Notes under the pieces: model-generated | Told to the model about the DNA's origin: nothing | Database searches by the model: none | Seen by the model: only the letters and a program-made list of their open reading frames with translations | Made by a program: the position numbers and the translations under genes | DNA from: Rhizobium sp. BK376 | GTDB taxonomy: Bacteria > Pseudomonadota > Alphaproteobacteria > Rhizobiales > Rhizobiaceae | Length of the DNA: 64,000 bases | Direction of reading: 5' to 3' | Assembly (NCBI RefSeq): GCF_004341625.1 | Contig: NZ_SLZG01000006.1 | Location: 62,001 to 126,000 of the forward strand | Part shown: positions 1 through 8,898 of the stretch, piece by piece | How positions within the stretch are numbered: the stretch's first letter is position 1 | Layout: each line of letters starts with the position of its first letter

Positions 1-5
1 TGACA

Positions 6-437
6 GTGCTTGGCTTCTCGACCATCGTCTATGGACAGACGATCCAGGTGCCATTGTCCTCCACCTCGTCAGTCGGCTTGACGTTGCAATTTTCCTGCGG
101 GGAACCCAATCCGGGGATCTCGGTGGACCTCGATCGCCCGCCTGCTGAATTTCGCAACTCCGAGGAGGTCGTCGCAATCTTCGACCAACAGACCGCCAAC
201 CCGTTTTCGGTGCATGGATTTACGGTCCCGATCGAGCAGGAGCGGGAAAGACTTGTGCTCGACCCAAGCTACAAGACCGTCGTTCGCGACCTGTTTGATA
301 TATGGGGCCAAAATGGCAGCAATCACGACTTGACGATACTGGTGCCCAAATACAGCCTGACGGTAAACGCGACCATCAGCCAGGAAACCGTGTCGAAAGT
401 CGAAAGCGACTATCGACAGGCGTGCCCTATTCAATAA
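6..437 (+). CDS. Hypothetical protein, probably truncated by the window start
   Basis: I do not recognise this protein. The frame opens at a GTG at base 6 but is still open to base 3, so the real start is probably outside the window and the visible 143 residues are a C-terminal portion. The visible part has no membrane segment, contains two cysteines, and is rich in beta-forming residues, in keeping with a soluble or exported protein. It ends about 160 bases before the adenylation gene on the same strand, so it may belong to the same transcription unit. No function is assigned. Confidence 0.5.
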   Translation: MLGFSTIVYGQTIQVPLSSTSSVGLTLQFSCGEPNPGISVDLDRPPAEFRNSEEVVAIFDQQTANPFSVHGFTVPIEQERERLVLDPSYKTVVRDLFDIWGQNGSNHDLTILVPKYSLTVNATISQETVSKVESDYRQACPIQ

Positions 438-596
438 GCAGATGGCAATCACAAAGGCCACGTTCACAAAGCGGTGAACGTTAGTACTTCGCCCCCTCCA
501 CGGTAACCATACCGCCGGAAATGCGTTGCATCGCTTCGGCTTTCGGAAAAACTGCGCCGGTCACGAACGGGAGGTCCTTTCCGGACCACGATTGCC

Positions 597-2174
597 ATGA
601 CCGCCAACCTCGCATCGCCGCTATACAACCACAGTCTCGAGAGACCGGACGCGCTTGCGCTTTCCGTCAACGGGCGGGATCTGAGCTATCGCGAGCTTGC
701 GGCTTTGGCGAGGGGGATAGGCGGCCGGCTGGAGCAGGTTGCAAAGACTGGCCGCGTCGGCATTCTGGCATCCCGCAGTCTTGCTGCCTGTGCCGGCATC
801 CTCGGCACGGCATGGGCCGGCGGGACCTATGTCCCTCTTAACCTCAAATTGCCGGAAGCAAGGCTCGTTCACCTGCTTTCGACACTCGACCTCGATGCCC
901 TGATCGTCGACTCTCGCGGCATGGCGCTGCTGAGTACGGCAGCCTTGGCTGCCGCACCGCGCACAATCATCGTTTCCGACGATATTGAAGTCACTCCATC
1001 GGTCGAGGGCAAGACATTCGTCTCTTTCGCTGCCATCGAGCAAAGAGGCTCGCCGCGACCCGTTGAAATTTCCGACAATCATCTCGCCTATATCGAGTTC
1101 ACCTCGGGCACGACGGGTTTGCCGAAAGGTGTCATGGTGCCGGTCCGCGCGGTCAATCACTATCTGAAAGTGATGCAGGACTGGATCGGTCTGACACCGG
1201 ACGATCGCGCCGCCGAGACCTGCGACATTACCTTCGACCTTTCCGTGCATAACATGTTCCTGACCTGGCAGGCCGGCGGTTCGCTGCATGTGATGAACCC
1301 GTTGCAGATGGTCGCGCCCGCGCGCTTTATCCGTGACCGTGCGATCACGACATGGCTCTCGGTTCCGTCAATCATCGCGATGATGCGGCAGAACCGGACG
1401 CTGGAAGTGGGAAGCCTGCCGAGCCTGCGCCATTCCTTCTTCTGCGGAGAGGCCTTGCCTGTGGGTGCAGCCCGCGCCTGGGCAAAAGCCGCGCCGAACA
1501 GCCGCGTCGAAAATATCTATGGCCCGACCGAGGCAACGATCGCCTGCCTGCGACAGCCAGTCATCGAGCCCATTGCGGTGACAGTCAATCGCGAGATCGT
1601 GGCGATCGGCAGGGCCTATCCCGGCATGGCCGCCCAGATCGTCGATGCTGCATTGCGCCCGCAGCTACCAGGCGTCCCCGGCGAAATCGCACTTTCAGGC
1701 GCGCAGATCGCCGAAGGATATTTCGGACAGGCAGAGCTTACCGCCAGCCGATTTCCGACGATCAACGGTAAGCGCTGGTATCTGACCGGCGATCTCGGCG
1801 TCGAGGATGACGACGGCGTCTTCCACCACCTCGGGCGGCTCGACAATCAGGTGAAGGTTCTCGGCAATCGCATCGAGCTGGAGGAGATCGAGATGCATCT
1901 TCGCACCGCCTCCGGCTCCGACCACGTTGCCGCCGTAGCCTGGCCGATTTCGGATGGCTCCGCCAAGGGCATCGTCGGTTTCCTCTCGAACTCGCGGCAG
2001 AGCGCGGAGACAATCAAGAACGATCTACGCAAGGGTCTGCCTGCCTATATGGTGCCGAGCATCATTCGACACCTCGATGACCTTCCGCTCAACAGCAATG
2101 GCAAGGTCGATCGAAAGGCTCTTGTGGCAATACTCGATTTCGAGGCGGCCGTCCCGGTCGCGGAGCGCGCCTGA
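597..2174 (+). CDS. Amino-acid adenylation enzyme (DltA-like AMP-forming ligase)
   Basis: The 525-residue product is a stand-alone AMP-forming adenylation enzyme expected to activate an amino acid and load it onto the carrier protein encoded two genes downstream. Visible core motifs are FTSGTTGLPKG (about 168-178), YGPTEA (308-313), YLTGDLG (395-401), GRLDNQVKVLGNRIE (413-427) and a C-terminal NGKVDRKAL with the likely catalytic Lys503. Size and the lack of condensation or carrier domains match DltA rather than an NRPS module. The stop overlaps the next start (TGATG), indicating translational coupling. The ribosome-binding site is weak: a GGGAGG lies over 20 bases upstream, next to a GGTCC/GGACC hairpin at 573-587. 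The amino-acid substrate cannot be read from the sequence; D-alanine is only the family precedent. Confidence 0.85.
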   Translation: MTANLASPLYNHSLERPDALALSVNGRDLSYRELAALARGIGGRLEQVAKTGRVGILASRSLAACAGILGTAWAGGTYVPLNLKLPEARLVHLLSTLDLDALIVDSRGMALLSTAALAAAPRTIIVSDDIEVTPSVEGKTFVSFAAIEQRGSPRPVEISDNHLAYIEFTSGTTGLPKGVMVPVRAVNHYLKVMQDWIGLTPDDRAAETCDITFDLSVHNMFLTWQAGGSLHVMNPLQMVAPARFIRDRAITTWLSVPSIIAMMRQNRTLEVGSLPSLRHSFFCGEALPVGAARAWAKAAPNSRVENIYGPTEATIACLRQPVIEPIAVTVNREIVAIGRAYPGMAAQIVDAALRPQLPGVPGEIALSGAQIAEGYFGQAELTASRFPTINGKRWYLTGDLGVEDDDGVFHHLGRLDNQVKVLGNRIELEEIEMHLRTASGSDHVAAVAWPISDGSAKGIVGFLSNSRQSAETIKNDLRKGLPAYMVPSIIRHLDDLPLNSNGKVDRKALVAILDFEAAVPVAERA

Positions 2175-3673
2175 TGACCGACAGCACGTTTCCCGGCGTC
2201 ACTAGCCGCCCTTCCGCAATCGGGCGCCTCCTTGCTATGCGCCGCGCATGGCTGGAGATGGACAAGAATCCGGATGCCATCCGATTTGCCGGCACTGCGC
2301 GCGGCGTCACCGTCCTTCACCTCGCCTTCTTCGCTGTCCTTCTCGTCGCAGGGCCGGACATCGGCTTCGGGACCGCGGCAATCGCCATTGCCGGGCTCAC
2401 CGGCTGCGCGATCCTTCCCTCGAAGCGATCGCTTGTGATTTCGGTTTCGACGCTGATCTTTCTGGTGGTGCGCCCGTTCCATGCCTATGAACTGGCGGTG
2501 ATACCGCCGGCCATCCTCGAGCGCGTCGGTCTGACAAACATAAGCGCCCGAAATCTTGCCTGGGCGGCGACGGCCGCCTTCATGGTGCTGGCCTGGCTCG
2601 CCTTGTATCTGCAGGGTCGCTATCGCGACACGTCAGCCGCCAAACGCCCCTTGCTGTCCATGGTCATTGTCTTCTGGTGCCTGGTTCTGGTTGCGGTATC
2701 GGGCTTCCTGCCGGCGCTGCCGCTTGCTTTCCTGTGGACCTTCCTCGCGGCCTTTGCCTCCGGCTTCTGGTTTCTTGCCTATGCGCTGGCAGATCAAAAG
2801 GCAAAGGATCCGACATCCAACGCAAAGCGGCTCGGTCTCTTTCACCCCTTCTGGGAGGGCCCACCTCTGCCGACGGGCAAAGGGGCGGCCTACCTGCGCA
2901 AATTCGAGGCCAAGGATGACGCCGGCCTTGCCGTCACCCGGCTGAAGGCGCTGAAACTTCTGGTCTGGGGCGTCATGCTGACCGGCCTCTATCTCGGCCT
3001 GTCGAGACTCATCAACGAGACGGCCGGCCTGCCGACGCTGCACCATGCGATGGAGCTTTCTTCAAGCGGCACGCCGATCCCGGCTTATGAGGCGTGGACA
3101 TCGCTGGTTGTGCATTACCTGCTTGATGTCGCTTTCATCGCCGGCTGGAGCCATGTCGTGGTCGCTATCGTGCGCATGACCGGCTATGCGATCCCACGCA
3201 ACACGGCACGGCCCCTCTCCTCGCGCACGCTCGCCGAATTCTGGAATCGCTACTATTTCTATTTCAAGGAACTATTGGTCGATTTCTTCTTCTTTCCCGC
3301 CTTCCTTCGCTATTTCAAGAAGCAGCCAAAGCTAAGAGTCGCCTTCGCTACGCTATGTGCGGCGTCATTCGGCAATGTGCTGTTCCATTTTACCTGGAAC
3401 CTCAATCTGACGCTCGAATACGGCCTTATCGGCGCCATGCGGCATTTCGAGAGCTATGCAGTCTATTCGTTGTTGCTGGCAGGCGGCCTCATTATCTCCC
3501 AACTGCGCGGCCGCAAACCGAAGCCGGAAGATGGCTTCCTGCGTTATGAGGTCCTGCCGCGTGTCGGCGTTGGCCTCTTCTTTTGCCTGGTCGCAGTCTT
3601 CAACGAAACGCCGGAGCTCTTTTCGATGCATGACCGGGCCGTATTCTTTCTCAGCCTATTTGGAGTGATCTAA
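2174..3673 (+). CDS. Polytopic membrane protein resembling an MBOAT acyltransferase (DltB-like role)
   Basis: A 499-residue protein with about ten to twelve hydrophobic segments. In its C-terminal half it carries the layout of the MBOAT family: an EFWNRYY segment starting near residue 355, followed by a DFFFFP stretch, then a conserved-looking LFHF with His405 where MBOAT enzymes have the catalytic histidine (usually WHG). Similarity is therefore divergent and the family call is an inference. Its position between an adenylation gene and a carrier-protein gene, with one-base overlaps on both sides (TGATG and TAATG), matches the DltA-DltB-DltC arrangement, where the MBOAT protein moves the activated aminoacyl group across the membrane. 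Confidence 0.65.
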   Translation: MTDSTFPGVTSRPSAIGRLLAMRRAWLEMDKNPDAIRFAGTARGVTVLHLAFFAVLLVAGPDIGFGTAAIAIAGLTGCAILPSKRSLVISVSTLIFLVVRPFHAYELAVIPPAILERVGLTNISARNLAWAATAAFMVLAWLALYLQGRYRDTSAAKRPLLSMVIVFWCLVLVAVSGFLPALPLAFLWTFLAAFASGFWFLAYALADQKAKDPTSNAKRLGLFHPFWEGPPLPTGKGAAYLRKFEAKDDAGLAVTRLKALKLLVWGVMLTGLYLGLSRLINETAGLPTLHHAMELSSSGTPIPAYEAWTSLVVHYLLDVAFIAGWSHVVVAIVRMTGYAIPRNTARPLSSRTLAEFWNRYYFYFKELLVDFFFFPAFLRYFKKQPKLRVAFATLCAASFGNVLFHFTWNLNLTLEYGLIGAMRHFESYAVYSLLLAGGLIISQLRGRKPKPEDGFLRYEVLPRVGVGLFFCLVAVFNETPELFSMHDRAVFFLSLFGVI

Positions 3674-3924
3674 TGACCATCATGGTGATCGACCGACTGC
3701 GCAACACTGTTGCCGACCTGCTTGCCGCAAGAGGCGACCGCAATCCCTTCTCGGATAGTGAACCGCTCTTCACAGCCGGCCGCCTGGATTCGCTTGCCGC
3801 AACCGAACTGATCGTCGCTCTGGAACAGGACTATGGTCTCGATCTCGCAAGCGCGGATTTCGACATTTCGGCTCTGGACACGCTGGCCGATCTCTCGAAA
3901 CTTGTAGCAGCTTCCAAGCCGTAA
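3673..3924 (+). CDS. Acyl/aminoacyl carrier protein (DltC-like)
   Basis: An 83-residue acidic helical protein with the phosphopantetheine attachment motif RLDSLAATEL; Ser40 is the expected attachment residue. It overlaps the stop of the membrane protein by one base (TAATG), so it is the last member of a three-gene translationally coupled cassette. The likely role is to carry the amino acid activated by the upstream ligase to the membrane acyltransferase. No DltD-like thioesterase is visible downstream; one could lie upstream outside the window. A general fatty-acid ACP is unlikely because of context and sequence. Confidence 0.85.
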   Translation: MTIMVIDRLRNTVADLLAARGDRNPFSDSEPLFTAGRLDSLAATELIVALEQDYGLDLASADFDISALDTLADLSKLVAASKP

Positions 3925-3998
3925 GAACGTCCCGGAAAATCCAGCTACGAAGGTCTTACTTGTGAAATCAGGATTATTGATATAAATGAAGCCAATTG

Positions 3999-4943
3999 AT
4001 GGGGCTTCAGAAACGAATGAAACGCAGCTTTTTGACCATTCATGCCGGCGAAAATGCCGAGGCATTGCGAGCACTTTCGATTCCGGCTCGCGTAGACATG
4101 CTAAAGTTGCTCTGCTCCAAAGGCCCGCTGAACGTCAATGAAATAGCGCGGGCACTGAACCTGCCCCAGTCGACCGTTGCCACCGGGATCATGATCCTCG
4201 AAGAAGCCGGTCTTGTCGAGACCAAGGCGGCAAAGGCCAAAAAAGGCTACCAGAAGATTTGTTCCGCACTTTACGACGAGATCCTTCTGAGCTTCGAGGA
4301 CACAACCCTGAAGCGCAGCGAGGACGTGATCGAAGTCGCGATGCCGATTGGTCTCTATACGAGTTGCGAGACCCATGCTCCTTGCGGTCTTTGCTCGACG
4401 GAAGGCGTGATCGGGCTGCTCGACGTTCCGGACTATTTTCTTGATCCGCAACGCATGCAGGCCGGGTTGCTTTGGTTTGGGCGTGGGCATGTGGAATACA
4501 AATTCCCCAACAATGCCAAGATCTTGAACAAGAATGTCAACGCCATAGAGTTCTCGATGGAATTGTCTTCCGAGGTCCCCGGAACCAATCCCGACTGGCC
4601 TTCTGATATCACCATCTGGGTCAACGGAGTTGCCGTCGGCACATGGACGTCGCCGGGCGATTATGGCGACAAACGCGGCGCCTTCACGCCCGGGTGGTGG
4701 AAGCTTGAAGGGTCCCAATACGGCAAGTTGAAGACATGGCGGATATCAAGGAAGGGGACCTTCATCGACGGTACCGTCGCGTCCGATGTCACCATAGGCG
4801 ATCTCGCCATTGGCCAGCACTCCTCCATTCGCCTGCGGATCGGCATCGCCGACGACGCGCGCCACACCGGTGGCGTGAACATTTTTGGCCGCGGCTTCGG
4901 CAATTACGGTCAAGACATCCTGATGCGGATCGATCTCGATTGA
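3999..4943 (+). CDS. ArsR-type HTH regulator with C-terminal sensor-like domain (COG4189-like)
   Basis: The 314-residue protein has an N-terminal winged helix of ArsR type (about residues 20-95; the recognition part contains LNLPQSTVATGIMILEEAGLV). A middle segment follows with a tight cysteine group CETHAPCGLC, then a beta-rich C-terminal domain of about 170 residues rich in Trp and Gly that could bind a carbohydrate. A TTG immediately before this ATG and an ATG at 4017 are alternative starts. It lies directly upstream of the arabinofuranosidase on the same strand, separated by an AT-rich 220-base gap, and is the obvious candidate regulator of the arabinofuranosidase/ABC unit. Effector and DNA site are unknown. 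Confidence 0.75.
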   Translation: MGLQKRMKRSFLTIHAGENAEALRALSIPARVDMLKLLCSKGPLNVNEIARALNLPQSTVATGIMILEEAGLVETKAAKAKKGYQKICSALYDEILLSFEDTTLKRSEDVIEVAMPIGLYTSCETHAPCGLCSTEGVIGLLDVPDYFLDPQRMQAGLLWFGRGHVEYKFPNNAKILNKNVNAIEFSMELSSEVPGTNPDWPSDITIWVNGVAVGTWTSPGDYGDKRGAFTPGWWKLEGSQYGKLKTWRISRKGTFIDGTVASDVTIGDLAIGQHSSIRLRIGIADDARHTGGVNIFGRGFGNYGQDILMRIDLD

Positions 4944-4949
4944 ATTTAG

Positions 4950-5163
4950 ATCATAAATTTTGATACATAGCCGTATTTCTATTAGATATTATTTTTCTCG
5001 CTTTTTTATCGAACTGATATTGCTCCAGAAATTTGGCTTTTCCATCGAAATTACGCATTTTTTGAATAAAATCGCCGACAGTTTGGCGTTGACGCATCCC
5101 CAAAGTTATATCAGGATCGGCGCATTATAACATAATATCTGATACAATACAGGAGGGTTAGCC
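4950..5163 (+). promoter_or_regulatory. AT-rich intergenic control region before the arabinofuranosidase
   Basis: This gap is strikingly AT-rich compared with the surrounding genes. It begins with an imperfect 15-base palindrome at 4950-4964 (six of seven pairs match) and ends with AT-rich sequence and an AGGAGG ribosome-binding site 7 to 12 bases before the GTG/ATG region of the next gene. It is the natural place for the promoter and for the binding site of the upstream ArsR-type regulator. No single promoter can be picked with confidence. Confidence 0.4.
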
Positions 5164-6672
5164 GTGAAGGCGCAAGTGGTCATCCATCGTGACTTCCGAA
5201 TTGCCGATATCGACGATCGGCTCTACAGCGCTTTTCTTGAACATTTGGGCCGGGCGATCTATGGGGGCATCTATGAGCCCGGTCACCCGACAGCCGATGC
5301 GGATGGATTTCGCCAGGATGTCATCGAGCTGGTCCGCGATCTGAATTCCCCCTACTGCCGCTATCCCGGCGGCAATTTCGTATCAGCGTATAACTGGGAA
5401 GACGGCGTGGGTCCTCGATCCGAGCGTCCCGTGCGTCTTGATCTTGCCTGGCGGACGCGTGAGAGCAACCAGATCGGCGTCAACGAATTCGTCGACTGGT
5501 GCAAGAAGGCCAACACCAAGCCGATGCTGGCCGTTAATCTCGGATCACGCGGTCTCGACGCTGCGCGCAACTTCGTGGAATATTGCAATCATCCCGGTGG
5601 CACCTATTGGTCCGACCTGCGCCGCAAGCACGGTTGGGCAGCGCCTCACGATGTAAAGCTTTGGTGCCTCGGCAACGAGATGGACGGCCCGTGGCAGGTT
5701 GGCCACAAGTCGGCCTATGAATATGGCCGGCTGGCCGACGAGACGGCCAAGGCGATGCGCGGTTTCGACAAGTCGCTGGAGCTGGTCGTCTGCGGTTCTT
5801 CCAATTCGGACATGAAGACCTATCCCGATTGGGAAGCGCAGGTTCTCGAACAATGCTACGACAGCGCCGACCACATTTCCCTGCACATGTATTTCGCCAA
5901 CCGGGAAAAGAATACGCTCAACTATCTCGCCAAGGCGGAAAAGCTTGATCGTTATATCAACACCATTGGCGGGGTGATCGACTATATCAAGGCCAAGAAG
6001 CGGTCGAGGAAGACGATCGGTATTTCCTTCGACGAATGGAACGTCTGGTACCATTCGAACCAGCAGGACAAGGATATTCTGGCACGTAACGAGTGGCCGG
6101 ACGCCCCACATCTCCTGGAAGACGTTTATAATTTCGAGGATGTTCTTCAGGTCGGCGGCATTCTGAATACCTTCATTCGCCGCTCCGATCGCGTGCGCAT
6201 CGCCTGCATCGCCCAGCTTGTGAATGTCATCGCGCCGATCATGACCGAAGATGGCGGCCCCGCATGGCGGCAGACCATTTACTATCCGCTCTATTTCGCC
6301 TCGAAATATGGTCGCGGCTACGCGCTTCGGCTTGTCACCGACGGTCCGACCTATGACAGCGACGAGGCCGATGACGTGCCTTATCTCGATGTCAGCGCGG
6401 TTCACGACGCCAACTCGAATGCAGTCACCCTGTTTGCGGTGAACCGCCACCCGGACACCGCGCTCGATCTCGATACAAGGCTGGAAGGCTTCCCCGCCGC
6501 ACGCGTCGTTGAACAGCATGAGATGACGCATGGAAATCTTGCGGCAGTCAATACGGCCTCGCAGCCCAATGCCGTCGTTCCCGCGACAACAGGGGATGCC
6601 AAGATCGAGGACGGCCGGCTTCGCGCCACGCTGAAGCCGCTGTCTTACAATGTGATCCGGCTGTCGGTATGA
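5164..6672 (+). CDS. abfA: Alpha-L-arabinofuranosidase, GH51
   Basis: A 502-residue glycoside hydrolase of family GH51 that releases terminal alpha-L-arabinofuranosyl residues from arabinan or arabinoxylan oligosaccharides. The acid/base glutamate is in GNEMDGPWQ (Glu172) and the nucleophile in FDEWNVWY (Glu291); the FLEHLGRAIYGG and YPGGNF motifs near the N terminus are also family-typical. Length matches intracellular GH51 enzymes, and no signal peptide is present, so it should act in the cytoplasm on imported oligosaccharides. It lies between an ArsR-type regulator and an oligopeptide-type ABC importer, which suggests that importer carries arabino-oligosaccharides. An AGGAGG ribosome-binding site precedes it. 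Confidence 0.93.
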   Translation: MKAQVVIHRDFRIADIDDRLYSAFLEHLGRAIYGGIYEPGHPTADADGFRQDVIELVRDLNSPYCRYPGGNFVSAYNWEDGVGPRSERPVRLDLAWRTRESNQIGVNEFVDWCKKANTKPMLAVNLGSRGLDAARNFVEYCNHPGGTYWSDLRRKHGWAAPHDVKLWCLGNEMDGPWQVGHKSAYEYGRLADETAKAMRGFDKSLELVVCGSSNSDMKTYPDWEAQVLEQCYDSADHISLHMYFANREKNTLNYLAKAEKLDRYINTIGGVIDYIKAKKRSRKTIGISFDEWNVWYHSNQQDKDILARNEWPDAPHLLEDVYNFEDVLQVGGILNTFIRRSDRVRIACIAQLVNVIAPIMTEDGGPAWRQTIYYPLYFASKYGRGYALRLVTDGPTYDSDEADDVPYLDVSAVHDANSNAVTLFAVNRHPDTALDLDTRLEGFPAARVVEQHEMTHGNLAAVNTASQPNAVVPATTGDAKIEDGRLRATLKPLSYNVIRLSV

Positions 6673-6873
6673 CGCCGGTCGCCGGGACGCGAAATAAGTC
6701 ACGTCTCGGCCTGTAATGACATCAGGCTATCTCGCGAGGAGGCGAGATGCGCCGGATAAGGGCAGATTTGGGCAGGATCTGTCCAAGGCCGAACTGACAA
6801 AGGAAATTGGAAGATTGCGGCGTGCTTGACGTTGCTCGACGCGCCCTCGGAGGAACAATTTAGGGAGGAGATT

Positions 6874-8775
6874 ATGCAGCATTGGAAGAAGCTTGCCTTC
6901 GGTGTCGCGCTGGCCGCAATCGGCCTCATGGCGACGGCCAAGGCCGATGACTATACCTCCTTGCCGCGCAAGGAGACGCTGATCGTTGAAAATCCGGAAG
7001 GGACGATCAAGAATCCCGGCTGGTTCAATATCTGGGTCAACGGCGGCGGCGGTGTCTCCACCGGCCTGCAGCAGTTGACCATGGACACGCTCTGGTACAT
7101 CGATCCCGAAAAGGGCCTTGGCGGCTCCACCTGGGATAATTCCCTCGCCGCCGACAAGCCGCAATACAATGCCGATTTCACGGAGATGACCGTGAAGTTG
7201 CGCAAGGGGCTCTACTGGAGCGACGGCGTTGAATTCACGGCCGACGACGTGGTCTACACCGTCAAGACACAGATGGACCATCCAGGCATGGTCTGGAGCG
7301 CGGCCTTCTCGGTGCAGGTGGCAAGCGTCGAGGCGCCCGATCCCTATACTGTTGTCTTCAAGCTCAAGAAGCCGAATTCCCGCTTCCACGCCCTCTTCAC
7401 GGTGCGCTGGAACGGCGCCTGGATCATGCCGAAGCACGTCTTCGAGAAGGTGGCCGATCCTGTCCGCTACGACTTCGCTAATCCCGTTTCGCTCGGCGCC
7501 TACAAGCTGAAGTCCTTCGATCCGCAGGGCAAATGGTACACCTGGGAAAAGCGTGACGACTGGCAGCGTACCTCGCTTGCCCGCTTTGGCGAGCCGGCCC
7601 CGAAATACGTGACCTATGTCGATCCCGGCCCGCCGGATAAGCGCACCATCGCGCAGCTCGAACACAATCTCGATATCATCCACGACAACACGCCGGAAGG
7701 CATGTTCACGATCAAGGAGAAGTCGAAGACGTCGCAGAGTTGGTTCCCGGGCTTCCCCTTCGCCCATCCAGATCCGACGCTGCCGGCCGTGATCTTCAAC
7801 ACGCAGGATCCGACCTTCCAGAATCCTGATGTCCGCTGGGCGCTCGCACTACTGATCGACATCAAGGCGGTCGATATGGCGAGCTATCGCGGTGCTGCGA
7901 CGCTCTCCGCCCTTGGCGTGCCGCCGACGGCGATCGCGATGACGGACTATCAGGCGCCGATGCAGGACTGGCTGAAGAACTTCGAGATCGACACCGGCAA
8001 GCGCAAGATCAAGCCCTACGATCCGACTATCGGCCAGCAGATTGCCGATCTCCTGCGCAAGCAGCCGAAGTTCAAGGACCAGATCCCGACCGATCCGGCG
8101 GCCATCAATAGCGCCTTCGGCTATGGCTGGTGGAAGCCAGATCCACAGGCTGCGGCCGAGCTTCTTGAGAAGGCCGGCTTCAAGAAGGTGGGCGGCAAGT
8201 GGATGATGCCTGACGGCCAACCCTTCAAGATCCGCATGACCGTTGAGGGCGATACGCGCTCGGTCTTCACGCGCGCCGGAACACTGATTGCGCAGCAATG
8301 GGCCGCCGCCGGCATCGATTCCAAGGCCACGCCGACGACCAGTCTGTTCCAGACCGCCCTGCCGACAGGCGATTTCCAGGTGGCGATCGCCTGGAGCGTC
8401 GAAACCTGGGGCGGCGATCCCGATCTCTCCTTCTTCCTCGACAGTTGGCATTCGCAATTCGTGGCCAAGAAGGGCGAGAACCAACCGCCGCGCAACTGGC
8501 AACGCTGGTCCAATTCGGATCTCGACAAGATCATCGAGAAGATCCGAACGATCAGCGCCGACGATCCGCAGGGCGTCGAACTCGGCAAGGACTATCTGAA
8601 GCTGGTGGCGCAGCAGATGCCGACCATTCCGCTGATGTCCTATAACGTCTTCACTTCGATGGATACGACCTACTGGACGGGTTATCCGACGATCGCCGAT
8701 CCCTACACGGACCCGGTTCCGAATTGGGCGAACTCGCGCCTGATGATGGTCAAGCTGAAGCAGGTCCAGAAATGA
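6874..8775 (+). CDS. Extracellular solute-binding protein, family 5 (Opp/Dpp type)
   Basis: A 633-residue periplasmic binding protein with an N-terminal signal peptide (MQHWKK, hydrophobic core, cleavage near AKADD). The family-5 signature region around VKLRKGLYWSDGVEFTADDV is clear. I chose the ATG at 6874 because a strong GGGAGGAG lies just upstream; the in-frame extension to 6826 has no such support. Family members bind peptides, nickel or oligosaccharides. The adjacent GH51 enzyme makes arabino-oligosaccharides the best guess for the ligand, which is inference. A strong stem-loop follows the gene and may let it be expressed above the permeases. Confidence 0.9.
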   Translation: MQHWKKLAFGVALAAIGLMATAKADDYTSLPRKETLIVENPEGTIKNPGWFNIWVNGGGGVSTGLQQLTMDTLWYIDPEKGLGGSTWDNSLAADKPQYNADFTEMTVKLRKGLYWSDGVEFTADDVVYTVKTQMDHPGMVWSAAFSVQVASVEAPDPYTVVFKLKKPNSRFHALFTVRWNGAWIMPKHVFEKVADPVRYDFANPVSLGAYKLKSFDPQGKWYTWEKRDDWQRTSLARFGEPAPKYVTYVDPGPPDKRTIAQLEHNLDIIHDNTPEGMFTIKEKSKTSQSWFPGFPFAHPDPTLPAVIFNTQDPTFQNPDVRWALALLIDIKAVDMASYRGAATLSALGVPPTAIAMTDYQAPMQDWLKNFEIDTGKRKIKPYDPTIGQQIADLLRKQPKFKDQIPTDPAAINSAFGYGWWKPDPQAAAELLEKAGFKKVGGKWMMPDGQPFKIRMTVEGDTRSVFTRAGTLIAQQWAAAGIDSKATPTTSLFQTALPTGDFQVAIAWSVETWGGDPDLSFFLDSWHSQFVAKKGENQPPRNWQRWSNSDLDKIIEKIRTISADDPQGVELGKDYLKLVAQQMPTIPLMSYNVFTSMDTTYWTGYPTIADPYTDPVPNWANSRLMMVKLKQVQK

Positions 8776-8784
8776 TCTCCCGCC

Positions 8785-8808
8785 ACCGACGCGGTCCGCC
8801 GCGTCGGT
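8785..8808 (+). terminator. Intercistronic stem-loop after the binding-protein gene
   Basis: A perfect 10-bp inverted repeat (ACCGACGCGG and CCGCGTCGGT) around a TCCG tetraloop lies nine bases after the binding-protein stop and about 90 bases before the first permease. There is no T-run, so it is more likely a partial terminator or a 3'-end-stabilising hairpin than a full terminator, an arrangement common after binding-protein genes. Confidence 0.6.
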
Positions 8809-8898
8809 CTCCTGTCGCCGGACCCTAGCCAAGTCACGCTAGTCAAGTCCGGCGAACCCTATGATCCGGCGTGAGAATATAGCAAGGAAAGAGGCCTG

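Noticed and set aside
5545..6702. 385-residue open frame antisense to the arabinofuranosidase
   Set aside because: It is an antisense shadow of a strongly supported GH51 gene in GC-rich DNA; its translation resembles no family and it has no ribosome-binding site.
6727..7767. 346-residue minus-strand frame antisense to the solute-binding protein
   Set aside because: Typical GC-rich shadow frame of a well-supported gene; the composition is not protein-like.
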